NCBI GenBank assembly: GCA_965247385.1
Contig: CBDFHG010000007.1
Location: 992,001 to 1,056,000 of the forward strand
Length of the DNA stretch: 64,000 bases
Direction of reading: 5' to 3'
From: Thermohalobaculum sp965247385
GTDB taxonomy: Bacteria; Pseudomonadota; Alphaproteobacteria; Rhodobacterales; Rhodobacteraceae
The position numbers were made by a program, and so were the translations under genes. Within the stretch, counting starts at the first letter, position 1. Each line of letters starts with the position of its first letter. The notes beneath the pieces were generated by a model. The model was not told where the DNA came from. It saw only the letters and a list, made by a program, of their open reading frames with translations, and ran no database searches. Of this stretch, positions 18,349-29,600 are shown piece after piece.

Positions 18349-19254
18349 ATGCCGATCAAGATCCCCACATCCCTGCCCGCCCATGACGTGCTGAAGCGCG
18401 AGGGCGTGATGGTGATGTCGGAGGAGGAGGCCACGCGCCAGGATATCCGGCCGTTGCAGATCGGCTTGCTGAACCTGATGCCGAACAAGGTGCACACCGA
18501 GACCCAGATCGCCCGGCTGGTGGGGGCGACGCCGTTGCAGATCGACCTGACGCTGATCCGGATGACCGATCATCGCTCGAAGAACACATCCTTCAAGCAT
18601 CTGGAGGCGTTCTACACCACCTTTGCCGAGGCCCGCACCCGCAAGTTCGACGGCTTCATCATCACCGGCGCGCCAATCGAATTGCTGGAGTTCGAGGACG
18701 TCACCTACTGGGACGAGCTGACCCAGGTGTTCGACTGGACCCAGACCAACTGTCAGCAGACCTTCGCAATTTGCTGGGGCGCGCAGGCGATGCTGCATCA
18801 CTTCCATGGGGTGCCGAAATATGCACTGGAGGCCAAGGCGTTCGGCTGCTTCCGGCACCAGAACTGCGCGCCGGGCTCGCCTTATCTGCGCGGCTTCTCG
18901 GATGATTTCACCATCCCCGTAAGCCGCTGGACCGAGATCCGCGAGGGCGACCTGCCCGAAGGCCAGGGGCTGGACGTGCTGATGAGCGCGCCCGAAACCG
19001 GCCCCTGCATGATCGCCGATCCGGGCCACCGGGCGCTGTATATGTTCAACCACATCGAATACGACACCACCTCGCTGGACGAGGAATACCGGCGCGATGT
19101 GGCGGCGGGCACGCCGATAGGCAAGCCGGAGAACTATTACCACGACGACGACCCCGCCAGCACGCCGGAGAACCGCTGGCGCAGCCACGCGCATCTGCTG
19201 TTCGGCAACTGGATCAACGAGGTCTATCAGGGCACGCCGTATGATTGGGTGTAG
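18349..19254 (+). CDS. metA: Homoserine O-acetyltransferase, MetA type
   Basis: The 301-residue enzyme belongs to the MetA homoserine acyltransferase family, the first committed step of methionine synthesis. The catalytic Cys142 (AICWGAQA), His235 and Glu237 (FNHIEYD) are all in place. The acyl-CoA selectivity position 111 (TGAPIELLEF) is Glu; established work on MetA links Glu111 to acetyl-CoA and Gly111 to succinyl-CoA, so acetyl transfer is predicted. The gene is complete and closely preceded by an IS1595 end at 18277, which may have removed upstream control elements: I see no recognisable SAM riboswitch in the 71 bases left. Confidence 0.94.
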   Translation: MPIKIPTSLPAHDVLKREGVMVMSEEEATRQDIRPLQIGLLNLMPNKVHTETQIARLVGATPLQIDLTLIRMTDHRSKNTSFKHLEAFYTTFAEARTRKFDGFIITGAPIELLEFEDVTYWDELTQVFDWTQTNCQQTFAICWGAQAMLHHFHGVPKYALEAKAFGCFRHQNCAPGSPYLRGFSDDFTIPVSRWTEIREGDLPEGQGLDVLMSAPETGPCMIADPGHRALYMFNHIEYDTTSLDEEYRRDVAAGTPIGKPENYYHDDDPASTPENRWRSHAHLLFGNWINEVYQGTPYDWV

Positions 19255-19467
19255 GGCGAGGTTCACCCCGCCATTGCCCGGCCCGGGATTGGCGGGATTA
19301 ATCCCGCCCTACGGCCTGGCGGGGAGGAGTGCGCAGATTTGCGCAGGGAGTTAAAGCATTGATATTATTTGAACTCCAGAAGGTAGCGTGCGTGCTTGCA
19401 CGCACCGTCACCGGCGAGGGACACCGGCAGAGGATGCGAGATTGGTGCGTGCGAGCACGCGCCCTAC
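19255..19467. repeat. Intergenic palindromic repeats after metA
   Basis: GGCGGGATTAATCCCGCC (about 19288-19306) is a perfect palindrome and could fold as a terminator-like hairpin. A second pair, GTGCGTGCTTGCACGCAC at about 19390-19408 and GGTGCGTGCGAGCACGC at about 19444-19461, repeats the same type of palindrome. Such elements look like dispersed intergenic repeats. No gene was seen. Confidence 0.5.
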
Positions 19468-19530
19468 GCTTGCTGTTCGGGAATTGGATCAACGAAGTGT
19501 ATCAGGCGACGCCGTATGATCTGGGGGAGA
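19468..19530 (+). pseudogene. Second metA C-terminal remnant
   Basis: The sequence encodes LLFGNWINEVYQATPYDLGE, nearly the same as the end of the metA product (LLFGNWINEVYQGTPYDWV). The DNA differs at several synonymous positions, so this is an older or foreign duplicate rather than a fresh copy. It begins directly after a palindromic repeat and ends next to an IS1595 terminus. Confidence 0.65.
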
Positions 19531-19552
19531 TTGGGGGTGAATGTGAGATAAT

Positions 19553-19906
19553 TCATTTGGGGGCTGACCCAGATAATTCATTTTTGGAGTTATCATGGAA
19601 GCTATGCGCAGGAGTCGTCTCGGTCCCTGTAAACAAGATCGTTTGATCGCGCATTTTGTGTCTGGATCGACGGCGCTTACAGCGGCCGGTCTGTGTGGCG
19701 TGAACCGCAAGACAGCCGGTTACTTTTTCCACCGTCTGCGTGAGATGATTGCCTTGGAACCGGAGGCTGAGAGCGAAGCGATGTTCGGGGGTGAAACTGA
19801 AGTGGACGAGAGTTACTTCGGCGGCAAGCGCAAGGGTAAGATTTTTCGTCATGACATGCGGCGTGCTCGGAGATTGCCCGGCAAAGGAAGACCTGCCCAA
19901 AGCTGA
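19553..19906 (+). pseudogene. IS1595-family transposase, N-terminal part
   Basis: After the terminus GGGGCTGACCCAGATAA (from about 19561) the frame from 19595 encodes MEAMRRSRLGPCKQDRLIAH and the hallmark VDESYFGGKRKGK with the first acidic residues of the DDE/ISXO2-like domain. After GKRKGK the similarity stops and the frame closes at 19906. The rest of the element is missing, so it is inactive. Confidence 0.8.
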
Positions 19907-19911
19907 CTTAG

Positions 19912-21402
19912 CAGCCCGTTGAAAAAGTCGCCATTGACCGGGCTTCACCCCACTTGACCGGGTTTCACCCCACGACGAAACATAACGCGGCGTCGGCGGT
20001 TTCGCCATCCTCCGAGACGATGAGGACGATCTGAGCGACCAGAACGGCTCCAGAGGGCGCAACAAGCACGAAAACACCGCCATATCCGCCCGCCACAGCC
20101 TGGCGCGGGGTGCCGGCGCCGATGAGTTGGCGCATCAGCAACGAGAGGTTGTGGCCGGCGACGTGAAGCAGGTATCGCTTGTGCACGTTCTCGCGCCCGC
20201 GCAGCCAGGTTCGGCGCATGCCGCCGCGATCGAGGGTGTGGGCAAAGGAGCGCTCGACGATCTCGGCGCGCAGCTTGAAGGCATCGCGGGCGACCCCGGA
20301 CTTGAGCCGCACGCGGTTGTTGGTGACCGCCCGGCGCGCCGCCTGGTCACCGCGCCAGCGCGAAAAGCCCTTCTGCCTGGGCTCGGCGATCCGGGTCTTC
20401 CAGGGACTGTCGTCCAGGGCCTTCAAGACCGCCCGTGAGAAATAGCCCTTGTCGGTGACGCATTCGGCCGGGCTCTCTGGCGTCGGTGCCGCAGCCACCG
20501 CCTCGAGGTTTGCCTCGGCCGCCGCCAGGGTCTTGAAAAGCGTCGTGGTGTCGCCCTCATCGGCTGGGTGCAACTCGGCCGCCACCACCGCCCCGGTGTC
20601 CAGATCCACCGCGTGCTCGGGCTTGTAGGCCAGATGGGTCGTGCCGTCCTTCATCCTGGCGACCCTGGCCTCGGGGTCGCTCCTGGAAACCCAATCCTGG
20701 TTCGAGAGCTTCTTGCCCTTGCGCTTGCGGTCCAGACGCGCCAGGTCCTCGGCCGTGGGCGTCTCGATGCCGCTCTCCCGGGCCAGATGCTCCAGCATCT
20801 CCCGGTAGCCCTCACCCGTGTCGCGCCGCACGATGTTGCGCCGCGCCGCGTTGGCCTCCATGGTCGAGGCATCCACCCCGATGCGCTCGCCCTTCACCGG
20901 GCCCGCCTCGGCGACCCGCGCCAGAACCCGGTCGAAGACCGCCGCGTGCCCCTCGTGGGGCAGACGCGTGCGGGTCTTCGACAGCCAGCAATGGTCCGGC
21001 ACACGATCCCGGCTCTCCAGCCGCAGAAACTCCCGCAGCGACAGCGAATCCGAGCCGCGCCATTCCAGCCCGCGCCCAGAGTCGATGCCCTCGAAACAGC
21101 CCTCCAGATGCCTGCGCAAACAGCGCCCCGGCGGCACCGAAGGCGCTCCCGTCCTGACCGCGTAACAGCACCGGCAGGTCGCCTCGACGAAGTCGTCGAA
21201 GCCGCCCTCGATCAGGACCGACTGAAGACGGTCGTAAAACACATGACCCGGCGAGCGCGGCATCTCCGCCCAGCCCACCATCAAGTCACCCTGACGATCC
21301 TTCCGCAGTCCCATCGCCATCGGCGAACCCCCCGGTCAAATCAGAACATCAAAGAATCAGACCAGGCCGCTCGCGTCCAGGGCCGACTTCGTCAACGGGC
21401 TG
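19912..21402 (-). mobile_element. IS1182-family element, copy B
   Basis: It is 1491 bp, with ends CAGCCCGTTGAAAAAGTCG and CAGCCCGTTGACGAAGTCG (reverse) and a TTAG duplication at 19908-19911 and 21403-21406. It contains a small tandem duplication of TTGACCGGGYTTCACCCCA at 19934-19972 absent from copy A. Confidence 0.9.
19965..21320 (-). CDS. IS1182-family transposase, copy B
   Basis: The 451-residue transposase is intact, with the same motifs as copy A (GVDASTMEAN, CVTDKGYFS, HVAGHNLSLLMR). It lacks the five-residue insertion of copy A. Private changes such as DWVSRSDPEA and KDGTTHLAY show the copies have diverged since transposition. Confidence 0.92.
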   Translation of the reverse strand: MAMGLRKDRQGDLMVGWAEMPRSPGHVFYDRLQSVLIEGGFDDFVEATCRCCYAVRTGAPSVPPGRCLRRHLEGCFEGIDSGRGLEWRGSDSLSLREFLRLESRDRVPDHCWLSKTRTRLPHEGHAAVFDRVLARVAEAGPVKGERIGVDASTMEANAARRNIVRRDTGEGYREMLEHLARESGIETPTAEDLARLDRKRKGKKLSNQDWVSRSDPEARVARMKDGTTHLAYKPEHAVDLDTGAVVAAELHPADEGDTTTLFKTLAAAEANLEAVAAAPTPESPAECVTDKGYFSRAVLKALDDSPWKTRIAEPRQKGFSRWRGDQAARRAVTNNRVRLKSGVARDAFKLRAEIVERSFAHTLDRGGMRRTWLRGRENVHKRYLLHVAGHNLSLLMRQLIGAGTPRQAVAGGYGGVFVLVAPSGAVLVAQIVLIVSEDGETADAALCFVVG

Positions 21403-21589
21403 TTAGACCTGTGTGCGAAGCTCCTTTCTGATCGCTGTGATCGGATTTTCAGCCGCCCGGAACTGCTGGCTATCTGCCATGGAAGCCTTGCCGTATGGAT
21501 GGCTGAGATCGAACGGCAATTGCCGAACTGAGTCTATGCAGGGTTGCGGATCAACGAGCAACTTGGATTAGGACCAAAACGACACCAAC

Positions 21590-23435
21590 CCTGATTCTGG
21601 ATCAAAAAAGTTGAAATTCCCCGTTGTCTTTGAATCTAAAGGGATTTATGATGGTTTTTGCGATTAACTCCATCACCAACGGGGTGAAAATAACATGGCA
21701 CAGGGCGTTCTTCCTTTCGAGTACGAAAGCGAACCGGGCAGCAGCGATCTGACGGGTTTTGCCGGGATTGGTGTTTACCTTGATTTGATTGAGGCATCGG
21801 GACTGGCGGCTGCGGTGCGGCGCGAGGTGCGGGTGGCGGGGCGGCAGGGCTGGCTGGATGTGCAGATGATCATCACGGTGATCGCACTCAATCTGTGCGG
21901 GGGTGATCGGGTCGAGGATCTGGAACGCCTGGAGGCGGACGCCGGCTTTGCCGCGACCATGGATGCGGTTGAGCGGCGGCTGTTGGTGCGCCGGGAACGG
22001 CGGCAACTGAAGAGCCGGTTTCGGCGCGGTCGCGGGCGCAGCGTGCCTTCGCCGTCGGCTCTGTCGGGCTGGTTGGAACGCTTCCACGACGCAGGCCAGG
22101 AAGATCTGCGGGAGGCCGGGCGTGCCTTCATCCCGCGCCCGTCGGCGGGTCTGCCTGGTCTGCGGCGTGTCAATCAGGCGCTGGTGTCATTTCTGCAGCG
22201 CCATCGCAGGCAGGGCTCGGCGACGCTGGACATGGACGCGACGCTGGTGCAGAGCCACAAGCGCCAGGCGGAATACTGCTACAAGAAGTTCAAGGCCTGT
22301 CAGCCGTTGAACACCTGGTGGGCGGAACAGCAGGTGATCGTGCATTCCGAGTTCCGCGACGGCAATGTGCCGGCTGGCTATCGACAGTTGCAGGTGTTGC
22401 AGGCCTCGCTGGCGGCGCTGCCCGGGGGCGTGGACAAGGTCTGTCTGCGCTCGGACACGGCGGGTTATCAGAAGGATCTACTGCTCTATTGTGGCGAGGG
22501 CCGGGACAAGGTTTTCGGGGTGATCGAGTTCGCCGTCGGCGCCAACGTGACGGCGGCGTTCCGGCGTGCTGCCCTGGCCGTGCCGGAGGCCGAGTGGCGG
22601 CCGCTGGATCGTGTTTTCGACGGGCAACGTCAGGAGACCGGCCAGGAGTGGGCGGAGGTCTGCCATGTACCGAGTTGGGCGGGCGAGAGCAAGACGCGGG
22701 CGGATTACCGCTTCCTGGCGATCCGGGAGCCGCTGGAACAGTTGGAGCCTGGCGATGGGGATCAGTTGCCGTTCCCGACCGCGGAGTTTGCCTCGAAGGG
22801 GCGCAGCAAGCTGTTCGCCCTGGTCACCAACCGTGATCTGCCGGGCGATGAGGTGATCTGGTGGTCCCGGGAGCGCTGTGGCAAGAGCGAGGAAGTCCAC
22901 GCGGTGATGAAGCACGACCTGGCTGGCGGCACCCTGCCCTCGGGTCTGTTCGGAGCCAATGCGGCCTGGTGGGCGATCATGGTGCTGGCGCATAATTTGA
23001 ACGCGGTGATGAAGCAACTGGTTCTGGGACCGGCCTGGGTGGCACGGCGGATGAAGGCCTTGCGCCTGGCTCTGATCGCCCTGCCTGGCCGGGTGATCCG
23101 TCATGCGCGGCGGCTGATCATCCGTTTGGCGAGCGAAGCGGGGCTCGATCTGGTGCTGGGCGCCAGGCGGAAGATCCTGGCCCTGGCGCGCGGCCCGACC
23201 TGACGGCTCCGGCCTGCCACGATATCCTTGCTGAAGCGTGATGCCGGCTCCCGGCCAGGGCTCCGCCTGGTCAACGGACAGGCGCGGGACCCGCAAGACG
23301 CGTGGCCGCCTTTAGGCTATCTCCTCGAGCGCGAAATCCGCGGGAGTGGTGCCCGGGCGCGGGGCGAAAACCCCACAACGGCACCCATCGCCGCCCCTGC
23401 CGAGGCGCGTCAGGGATTTAGTTCGGGAATCCTGG
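21590..23435 (+). mobile_element. IS1380-family element, type a, copy 2
   Basis: The 1846-bp element has ends CCCTGATTCTGG and GGGAATCCTGG. The flanks are CCAA (left) and TCAA (right), which match at three of four positions, so the duplication has decayed or the flanks were exchanged by recombination. It lies in direct orientation to copies a3 and a4, on the other side of the giant adhesin gene. Confidence 0.88.
21695..23203 (+). CDS. IS1380-a transposase, the intact copy
   Basis: The 502-residue protein begins MAQGVLPFEYE, a signature of one IS1380 group, and has the DDE residues in TLDMDATLVQSHK, LRSDTAGYQ and ERCGKSEEVHAVMKHD. It is the only copy of this element in the window without a frameshift or stop, so it is the probable source of trans-acting transposase for the defective copies. 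Confidence 0.93.
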   Translation: MAQGVLPFEYESEPGSSDLTGFAGIGVYLDLIEASGLAAAVRREVRVAGRQGWLDVQMIITVIALNLCGGDRVEDLERLEADAGFAATMDAVERRLLVRRERRQLKSRFRRGRGRSVPSPSALSGWLERFHDAGQEDLREAGRAFIPRPSAGLPGLRRVNQALVSFLQRHRRQGSATLDMDATLVQSHKRQAEYCYKKFKACQPLNTWWAEQQVIVHSEFRDGNVPAGYRQLQVLQASLAALPGGVDKVCLRSDTAGYQKDLLLYCGEGRDKVFGVIEFAVGANVTAAFRRAALAVPEAEWRPLDRVFDGQRQETGQEWAEVCHVPSWAGESKTRADYRFLAIREPLEQLEPGDGDQLPFPTAEFASKGRSKLFALVTNRDLPGDEVIWWSRERCGKSEEVHAVMKHDLAGGTLPSGLFGANAAWWAIMVLAHNLNAVMKQLVLGPAWVARRMKALRLALIALPGRVIRHARRLIIRLASEAGLDLVLGARRKILALARGPT

Positions 23436-23654
23436 TCAAACCGGCTTCTTGACAGCGGACTACGTATAACGGGCAGAAGCCGGCTGGAATACGCTGGCAC
23501 TGGAACCGGGTGATCTGCCGCCCTTTGAAGAGCGCTTCGCCATGATGCGTGATACGGAGGCAACAGCAATTTTGACGGGACGGTTTTCCGCAGAACCGCC
23601 GCCTCTCATGAGGCCATAAGGTCAATTCTGTTTGGTGCCGACAGGGATACGGCG
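23436..23654. other. Remnant between IS1380-a2 and the giant gene
   Basis: A plus-strand frame reads AGWNTLALEPGDLPPFEERF, then MMRDTEATAILTGRFSAEP and ends at a TAA at 23617-23619. It looks like the C-terminus of a lost gene, but no family was recognised. The giant gene ends convergently at 23655. No clear terminator hairpin with a U tract was seen. Confidence 0.3.
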
Positions 23655-26600
23655 CTAAAAGCGGACTTCGCCTTTCAGCATGATCGCGTGATCGGCGGCA
23701 CCGTCGCTACTCTCGTGGCGCTCGCCGGTCAAATTCAGCTCAAACAACGCGCCAAGTTCCCATTCCATCCCCAGGCGATAATTTCTGGCAGAGTCGCCGA
23801 AGGTCACCTCGCTGTAGGGGGTCAGCAGACCGCGCCCGCCGAACGCGGGCAGCCCGTAGCCAAGGCGCAGGTCCATGCGCGCGCCGTAATCCCGCTCGCC
23901 GTCGATCTTGTCGTGCAGGCCCTGTTGCCACAATCTTTGGGTGCCGCTGCCGGTCTTGCCGTAGCCGGGACTCAGGTTGAACGACAGCCCGCGCCCGTTT
24001 CCTCGCTCCAGGCGAATCAGGCCATTAACGCCCCATTCCCCATAGCTGTCCCGTCCCACCAAGGTGCGCGCCCGGCCTTCCAGGGTCAGGCCCATGACCG
24101 GATTGCTGTAGCGCACGCCGCCACCCAGTTCGGCCCCGAAACCGGTCTCGCCGTCGCCGCCGTCATGCCGCACCCCGACCTCCAGGCTCGGCTCCAGCTG
24201 CGCCCCGTCTGCCAGCGTGTGCGTCCGGCTCCCTTCCAGGATCATCCGCACCCGCCGCGCGTCCACCGTCAGGGCCGCCATCTCATCGCTACCCTCCACT
24301 TCCATCTCCGTCAGCAAAGCGTCGCCCTTGAGCCGGAGCGTGGTCGCGCCCACCTTCAACAACCGGCCGAGGCCGCCCACGGCCACGGTGCGCATCTCGA
24401 CATCGCTCGACGCTTGCTGCGCCTCATTGGCGATCTCCAGATCGCCCCAGCCGTAGCCCACGGTGGCCCACAGATCCAGCTTCCCCGAAAGCGCGCTCCA
24501 GCCCACATAGGGATGGAAGCTGGTGAGGTCCAACTCATAATCACCGCTACGATCGGGGTCGCTGTAGTCCAGATCGACCCGACTCCAGGACACCGCCAGG
24601 CCGACCAGCAGGTCGTCGCGCAGGCGGGCGTCCGCGCCCAGATGGGCGCTGAACAGGTCGCCGTCCCAGTCCACCGCCCCGCCGGAACCGTCGAGGTTGC
24701 TGTAGTCGCCCGCGCCCCAGAAGGCGAGCGAAGACAGACCGGGCGCGCCCGCCGCGGCGCGCGCATTCAGCGGCAAGACAAAGTCGCCGCCGCCGAGCAG
24801 ATCTTTCAGGCTGAGCGTGCCGTCAGCCATAGCTTGCCCGTGGCTGGCGAGCGCGCCGGCCACGCCGGCCACGGTGGTCTGGCCGCCGAGATTGAAACTG
24901 CCCGCGCTGTCGGTGCCGCCGTCAGCGCGAGCTTGTGTCACGCGCCGCGCAATCGCGCCCACCGTGTGGCCGGCGATGGCGCGGGCCACTTCCGGCAGAA
25001 TCGTGCGGTTGAGGTCGGCAAACCGTGGCAAGGCCACGGTGACGGTGAAGTCGGCCATGGCGACGACGGGCGTGGCCGCCGAGTCGGTGACCGTATAGGT
25101 CAGGGTGGTGGCGCTCGTCACCGCGGTCGGCGTGCCCGTGAGCTTGCGGGTGTCCGGATCGAAGCCCAGACCCGCCGGCAGGGTGCCGGTCAGGGTGTAG
25201 GTCAGGTCGCCGGTGCCGCCGGTCGCCGCCGGCAGGGTCAGGGCGGTGATCGCCGTGTCCACGGTATAGCTCTGGTCGTCCGGCGCGGTCAGCGCCAGGG
25301 GGGCCGCGGCCACGGTGACGGTGAAGGTCTGGCTGGCGGTGGCATTGGCGTCGGTCACCGTGTAGGTCAGGGTGGTGGTCGCCAGCGCAGTCGGTGTGCC
25401 CGTGAGCCTGCGGCTGGCCGCATCGAAGGTCAGACCCGTCGGCAGGTCGGCACCCGCCGGCCCGGTCAGGGTGTAGCTCAGGGCGCCGCTGCCGCCGGTC
25501 GCCGCCGGCAGGGTCAGGGCGGCGATCTCGGTGTCCACGGTATAGTTCTGGTCGTCCGGCGCGGTCAGCACCAGTGGTGCGGGCGGGCGCGGATCGCTCG
25601 CTTCGGTTGCCGTGGCGGGGCCTGTGTTGCCGGCGGTGTCCGTTGCGCCATCGGCGGCGAAACTGAGGGTTACTTTGCCAGCCATGACTGGCGTGTAGGC
25701 GATAGTGTAGGTCGTGGCGTCGACGCTGCCGGTGACGCTATCAATGGTGGCGTTGGTTGAGGCGCTGAAACCCGCCACATCCACACCAGTGACCGGCTCG
25801 CTGAACTCGATATCATCGGTCGCCTGCCGGCCTGCCGTGAGGCTGCCGCTGATGTCGAAGCTACTCACCGTCGGCGCGATGGTGTCAATGACGATGGCGC
25901 TGGGTTGCTCGCCCGGGTCAAAGTCCGCGCCGGCGTCCATGGAAACCAGGAGGCCGATGTCGTAGGTCACCGCGCCTTGCACGTCCGCGACATCCGGCGC
26001 CACAACCGTGTAGGTTGCGGTGTATTCATTTGCGTTTGTGGTGACGGGTGCCGTTTGCCCGGCGATGGTCGCGGTTGGTGTCGCCGACAAGGCTTTGGAG
26101 ACGGTGAAGGTCAGGGTCAGGGTGTCGCCGGCTTTGGCGTAGCCCGTGTTGGCGTTGCTGGTGGTGAGTGCCTGTGCGGTGACGCTCGGCGCGGCGATCG
26201 CCACTACCGACGCGGTCGGTGCGCTGGTGGCGATCGTGCTGCCCGTGCTGTCGTTGTAAGTGGCGACGGCTTGCAGGGTGCGGTCTACGTCGTCAGCCAC
26301 CGGGGAGTAGGCCGCATCGGTTGCGCCGCTGATGTTGGTGGTACTACCGGCGCTACTGGATTGCCATTGCCAGGTCGTGCCGGTGACGGCTGCCGAGCCG
26401 CTGTCCGCATCGGTCACGCTGGCGGTCAAGGTATCGCCCACTCGCGGCGCGCCCGACACCGTTGTGCCATCACGGGTGATGGCGATGGCGACCACGCCGG
26501 CTTCGTCATCCACATTGGTGACGGTGACGGTAACATCCAGCGTGTCGCTCTCGTTTGGATCACCGTCGTCGGTGGCGGTGATGGTAACGGAGTAAATATT

Positions 26601-29600
26601 GCTCGTGGCGACGGAGTCCGGGGTTTCAAAGTCCCGTACCGTGTTGAAAGTCAAAGCCCCGTTTGTATCAATGCTGAAATCGCCCGCATCAGTGCCGCCC
26701 AGGGTCCAGGTAACGGTGTCGCCCTCGGCATCGGGCGCGGTATAAGTCGCCACCGCGGTCGCGACAGGAGTGTTCTCGGCATAATCCACCGCCGCATCCG
26801 CAGTGCCTATCACCGGCGCGGTGTTGGCCGCGGTCGGCGTGGCGGTGGCTTCGCCTGACGCTTCGCCCTCGCCCACCGAGTTCACCGCGCGCACCTGGAA
26901 GAAGTATGCGGTGTCGTTGGTCAAGCCGGCCACGGTGTATTCGGTCGCGGTGGCGCTGTTTGGAATTGCCATCCAATCGACGACGGCGGCGGAGCCGGTG
27001 GTGTCATAGTCGCCCGTGGCGTCGCTTTGGCGATACTCATAGCCGGTGATGTCCGCGCCGCCGGTTGCGCCCGGTGCCGTCCATGCCAGCGTGACCGTGG
27101 CATCGCCCGGCCTCGCCGTCAAACCGGTCGGCGCGCCCGGCGGCGCGGCGGTAACGGTTGCGGTCGGGTCGCTGGTGGCGATCGTGCTGCCCGTGCTGTC
27201 GTTGTAAGTGGCGACGGCTTGCAGGGTGCGGTCTACGTCGCCAGCCACCGGGGAGTAGGCCGCATCGGTTGCGCCGCTGATGTCGGTGTAGATACCGGCG
27301 CTACTGGATTTGGATTGCCATTGCCAGGTCGTGCCGGTGACGGCTGCCGAGCCGCTGTCCGCATCGGTCACGCTGGCGGTCAAGGTATCGCCCACTCGCG
27401 GCGCGCCCGACACCGTTGTGCCATCACGGGTGATGGCGATGGCGACCATGCCGTCTTCGTCATCCACATTGGTGACGGTGACGGTAACATCCAGCGTGTC
27501 GCTCTCGTTTGGATCACCGTCGTCGGTGGCGGTGATGGTAACGGAGTAAATATTGCTCGTGGCGACGGAGGCCGGAGTTTCAAAGTCCCGTACCGTGTTG
27601 AAAGTCAAAGCCCCGTTTGTATCAATGCTGAAATCGGCCGCATCAGTGCCGCCCAGGGTCCAGGTAACGGTGTCGCCCTCGGCATCGGGCGCGGTATAAG
27701 TCGCCACCGCGGTCGCGACAGGAGTGTTCTCGGCATAATCCACCGCCGCATCCGCAGTGCCTATCACCGGCGCGGTGTTCGCGGTCGGCGTGGCGGTGCC
27801 AGTTGCGCTCGCCACGGTCGCGGGACCGGTGTTGCCGGCGACATCGGCCACGCTGTCTATGGCAAGGGTCAGGCTGAAGCCTGCCTCGGTCGGGGTGAAG
27901 TGGATGGTATAGGCACGGTCGGAGCCGCTGTCGAGGGCTACGCTATTCACCATGGCGCCATCGGCGGTGATGTCGGCGCTAACAAAGTCCACCGCTTCGG
28001 AGAAGGTGATGGGGTGCATCTGCGCCGTGCCAATCACGCCTGCGGCAATGGTGCCGAAGGTCTCCACCGTCGGCCGAGTGATGTCCACGGTAACCGCGCC
28101 GAGTAAGACAGGTTCGGTGCCCTCTCCAATCTGAGTGACTTGCACATCGTCATCGTCATATACGCCTTCATCCAGGGTGAAACCGGTGCCGGTGCCGGTG
28201 TTGGAAGTAGTGCCGCCATCGCTGGTGTATGACCAGCCGGCCCCGGGGTTCATCACATTCACCTTGCCATTGCTGGTGATGCCATCGCCGTCAATGCCAG
28301 TGTCTGCCTCCAGGGCGATGCGAAACGTTCCCGGCGCGAGCACGGTGATGGTTACCGTGTCGGTGCTTGTTTCCTGGGGAGTGCCGGCATCGGTAACGGT
28401 CAGGCTGAATATCAACTCATCTCCAAGAGCCGGCGCGGTGAAGGTCGGCATGGCGGTATCAGCACCGCTCAAGGTGACATCCCTGCCTTTGGTCTGCGTC
28501 CAGGCATAACTCAGCGCATTGTTATCACCATCGGGGTCGTCGCTGCCAGAGCCGTCCAGAGTCACGCGCGCGCCGGTATCCACATTCCGCTGATCGGGCC
28601 CGGCATCGGCAACCGGCGGCGTGTTGATCGCGCTCATCGGCGTGGCGGTTATGGTGGCTGCTACCTCTCCGGAACCCGTGGCGTTCCTGGCTGTCACCGT
28701 GAAGGTGTATGTCGTGCCGTTGGCAAGACCCGTGACGACGGCACCGGTTCCGGCGCGTACGCCGTCATCAAACGTCTCCGTGCCGTCACCGTCATCGTAT
28801 GTGACCACATAATCGGTGATGTCCGCGCCGCTGCCACCGGTTGTGCTCGCCGCATCCCAGGTCAGCGTGACCGTGGTATCGCCGGGCACCGCCGCCAGGT
28901 TGGTCGGCGCGCCCGGCACGGTGCGCTGCTGGTCGTTGGTCACATAAGCGCCTGCCACTTCGGTGGTGCCGCTGCCGGCTTTGGCGCGCACGCGCACAGT
29001 GTAGCCGGTGCTTGCCGTCAAGCCGGTGATGGCGGCGGTCTCGTCAGTCACCACGACATTCGTAGCCGTGTAGGTGTCGTCGCCCGCGCCGGTCACTTTA
29101 TATTCCACATCAAAGCCGGTGGTCGGGTCTTTGTCGGTGTCGGATCCTTGCCCCCAGGACACCCCTAAGGCAAAATCGGCGGGCGTGCTCACATCGTTGA
29201 CGGTGACGCCGGTAATGGCGCGCGGTTGCGCCACATTGGGGATGATGATGTCCACCGTTTCGGTAACGGGGGTGCTGCCATCGACTGCCGGGGTCACGCT
29301 CAACTCAAAAGTCAAGGTGGTGTTGACGGTTACATAAGGCGCGGTGAAACTCGCATCCTCTATGTCGTCCGAGTCGGTGATGGCGAGGGCTTCGCCCGGC
29401 GTTACGTCTGCGCCGTTGGTCCTGGTGTGCGTCCATAAAATGACCGGGCTGGTGCCAGGATTGGTGATGGTGCCATCCAGATTCACCGTGGCGCCTTCCC
29501 GCACACCAGCTTGATTCGCGCCGGCATTCACCCTCAGGGTGGTATCGGGGGGGGTGACTTCGTCTGACGCTTCGCCCTTGCCCACCGAGTTCACCGCGCG

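Larger units (their letters stand above)
19852..21531 (+). pseudogene. Unknown gene remnant split by IS1182-B
   Basis: If IS1182-B and one TTAG are removed, a frame reads FVMTCGVLGDCPAKEDLPKA, then DLDLCAKLLSDRCDRIFSRP and ends AEIERQLPN at 21531. The continuity across the insertion site supports a former gene. Its 5' side is cut by the IS1595 fragment. I do not recognise the family. The bases 21532-21589 after it hold nothing recognisable. Confidence 0.4.

Noticed and set aside
18154..19906. Classical composite transposon made of two IS1595 copies around metA
   Set aside because: Both flanking copies are truncated and show only left ends facing inward; no complete IS1595 or outer ends with duplication are visible.
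23688..25760. Long plus-strand open frame of 690 codons antisense to the autotransporter beta-domain
   Set aside because: It is a shadow of the high-GC giant gene: arginine/glycine/alanine-rich low-complexity protein without domains, ribosome binding site or recognisable start.
25905..28106. Further plus-strand open frames with repeating motifs inside the giant gene
   Set aside because: Their internal repeats mirror the Ig/FnIII/cadherin repeats of the minus-strand gene. No independent coding evidence.
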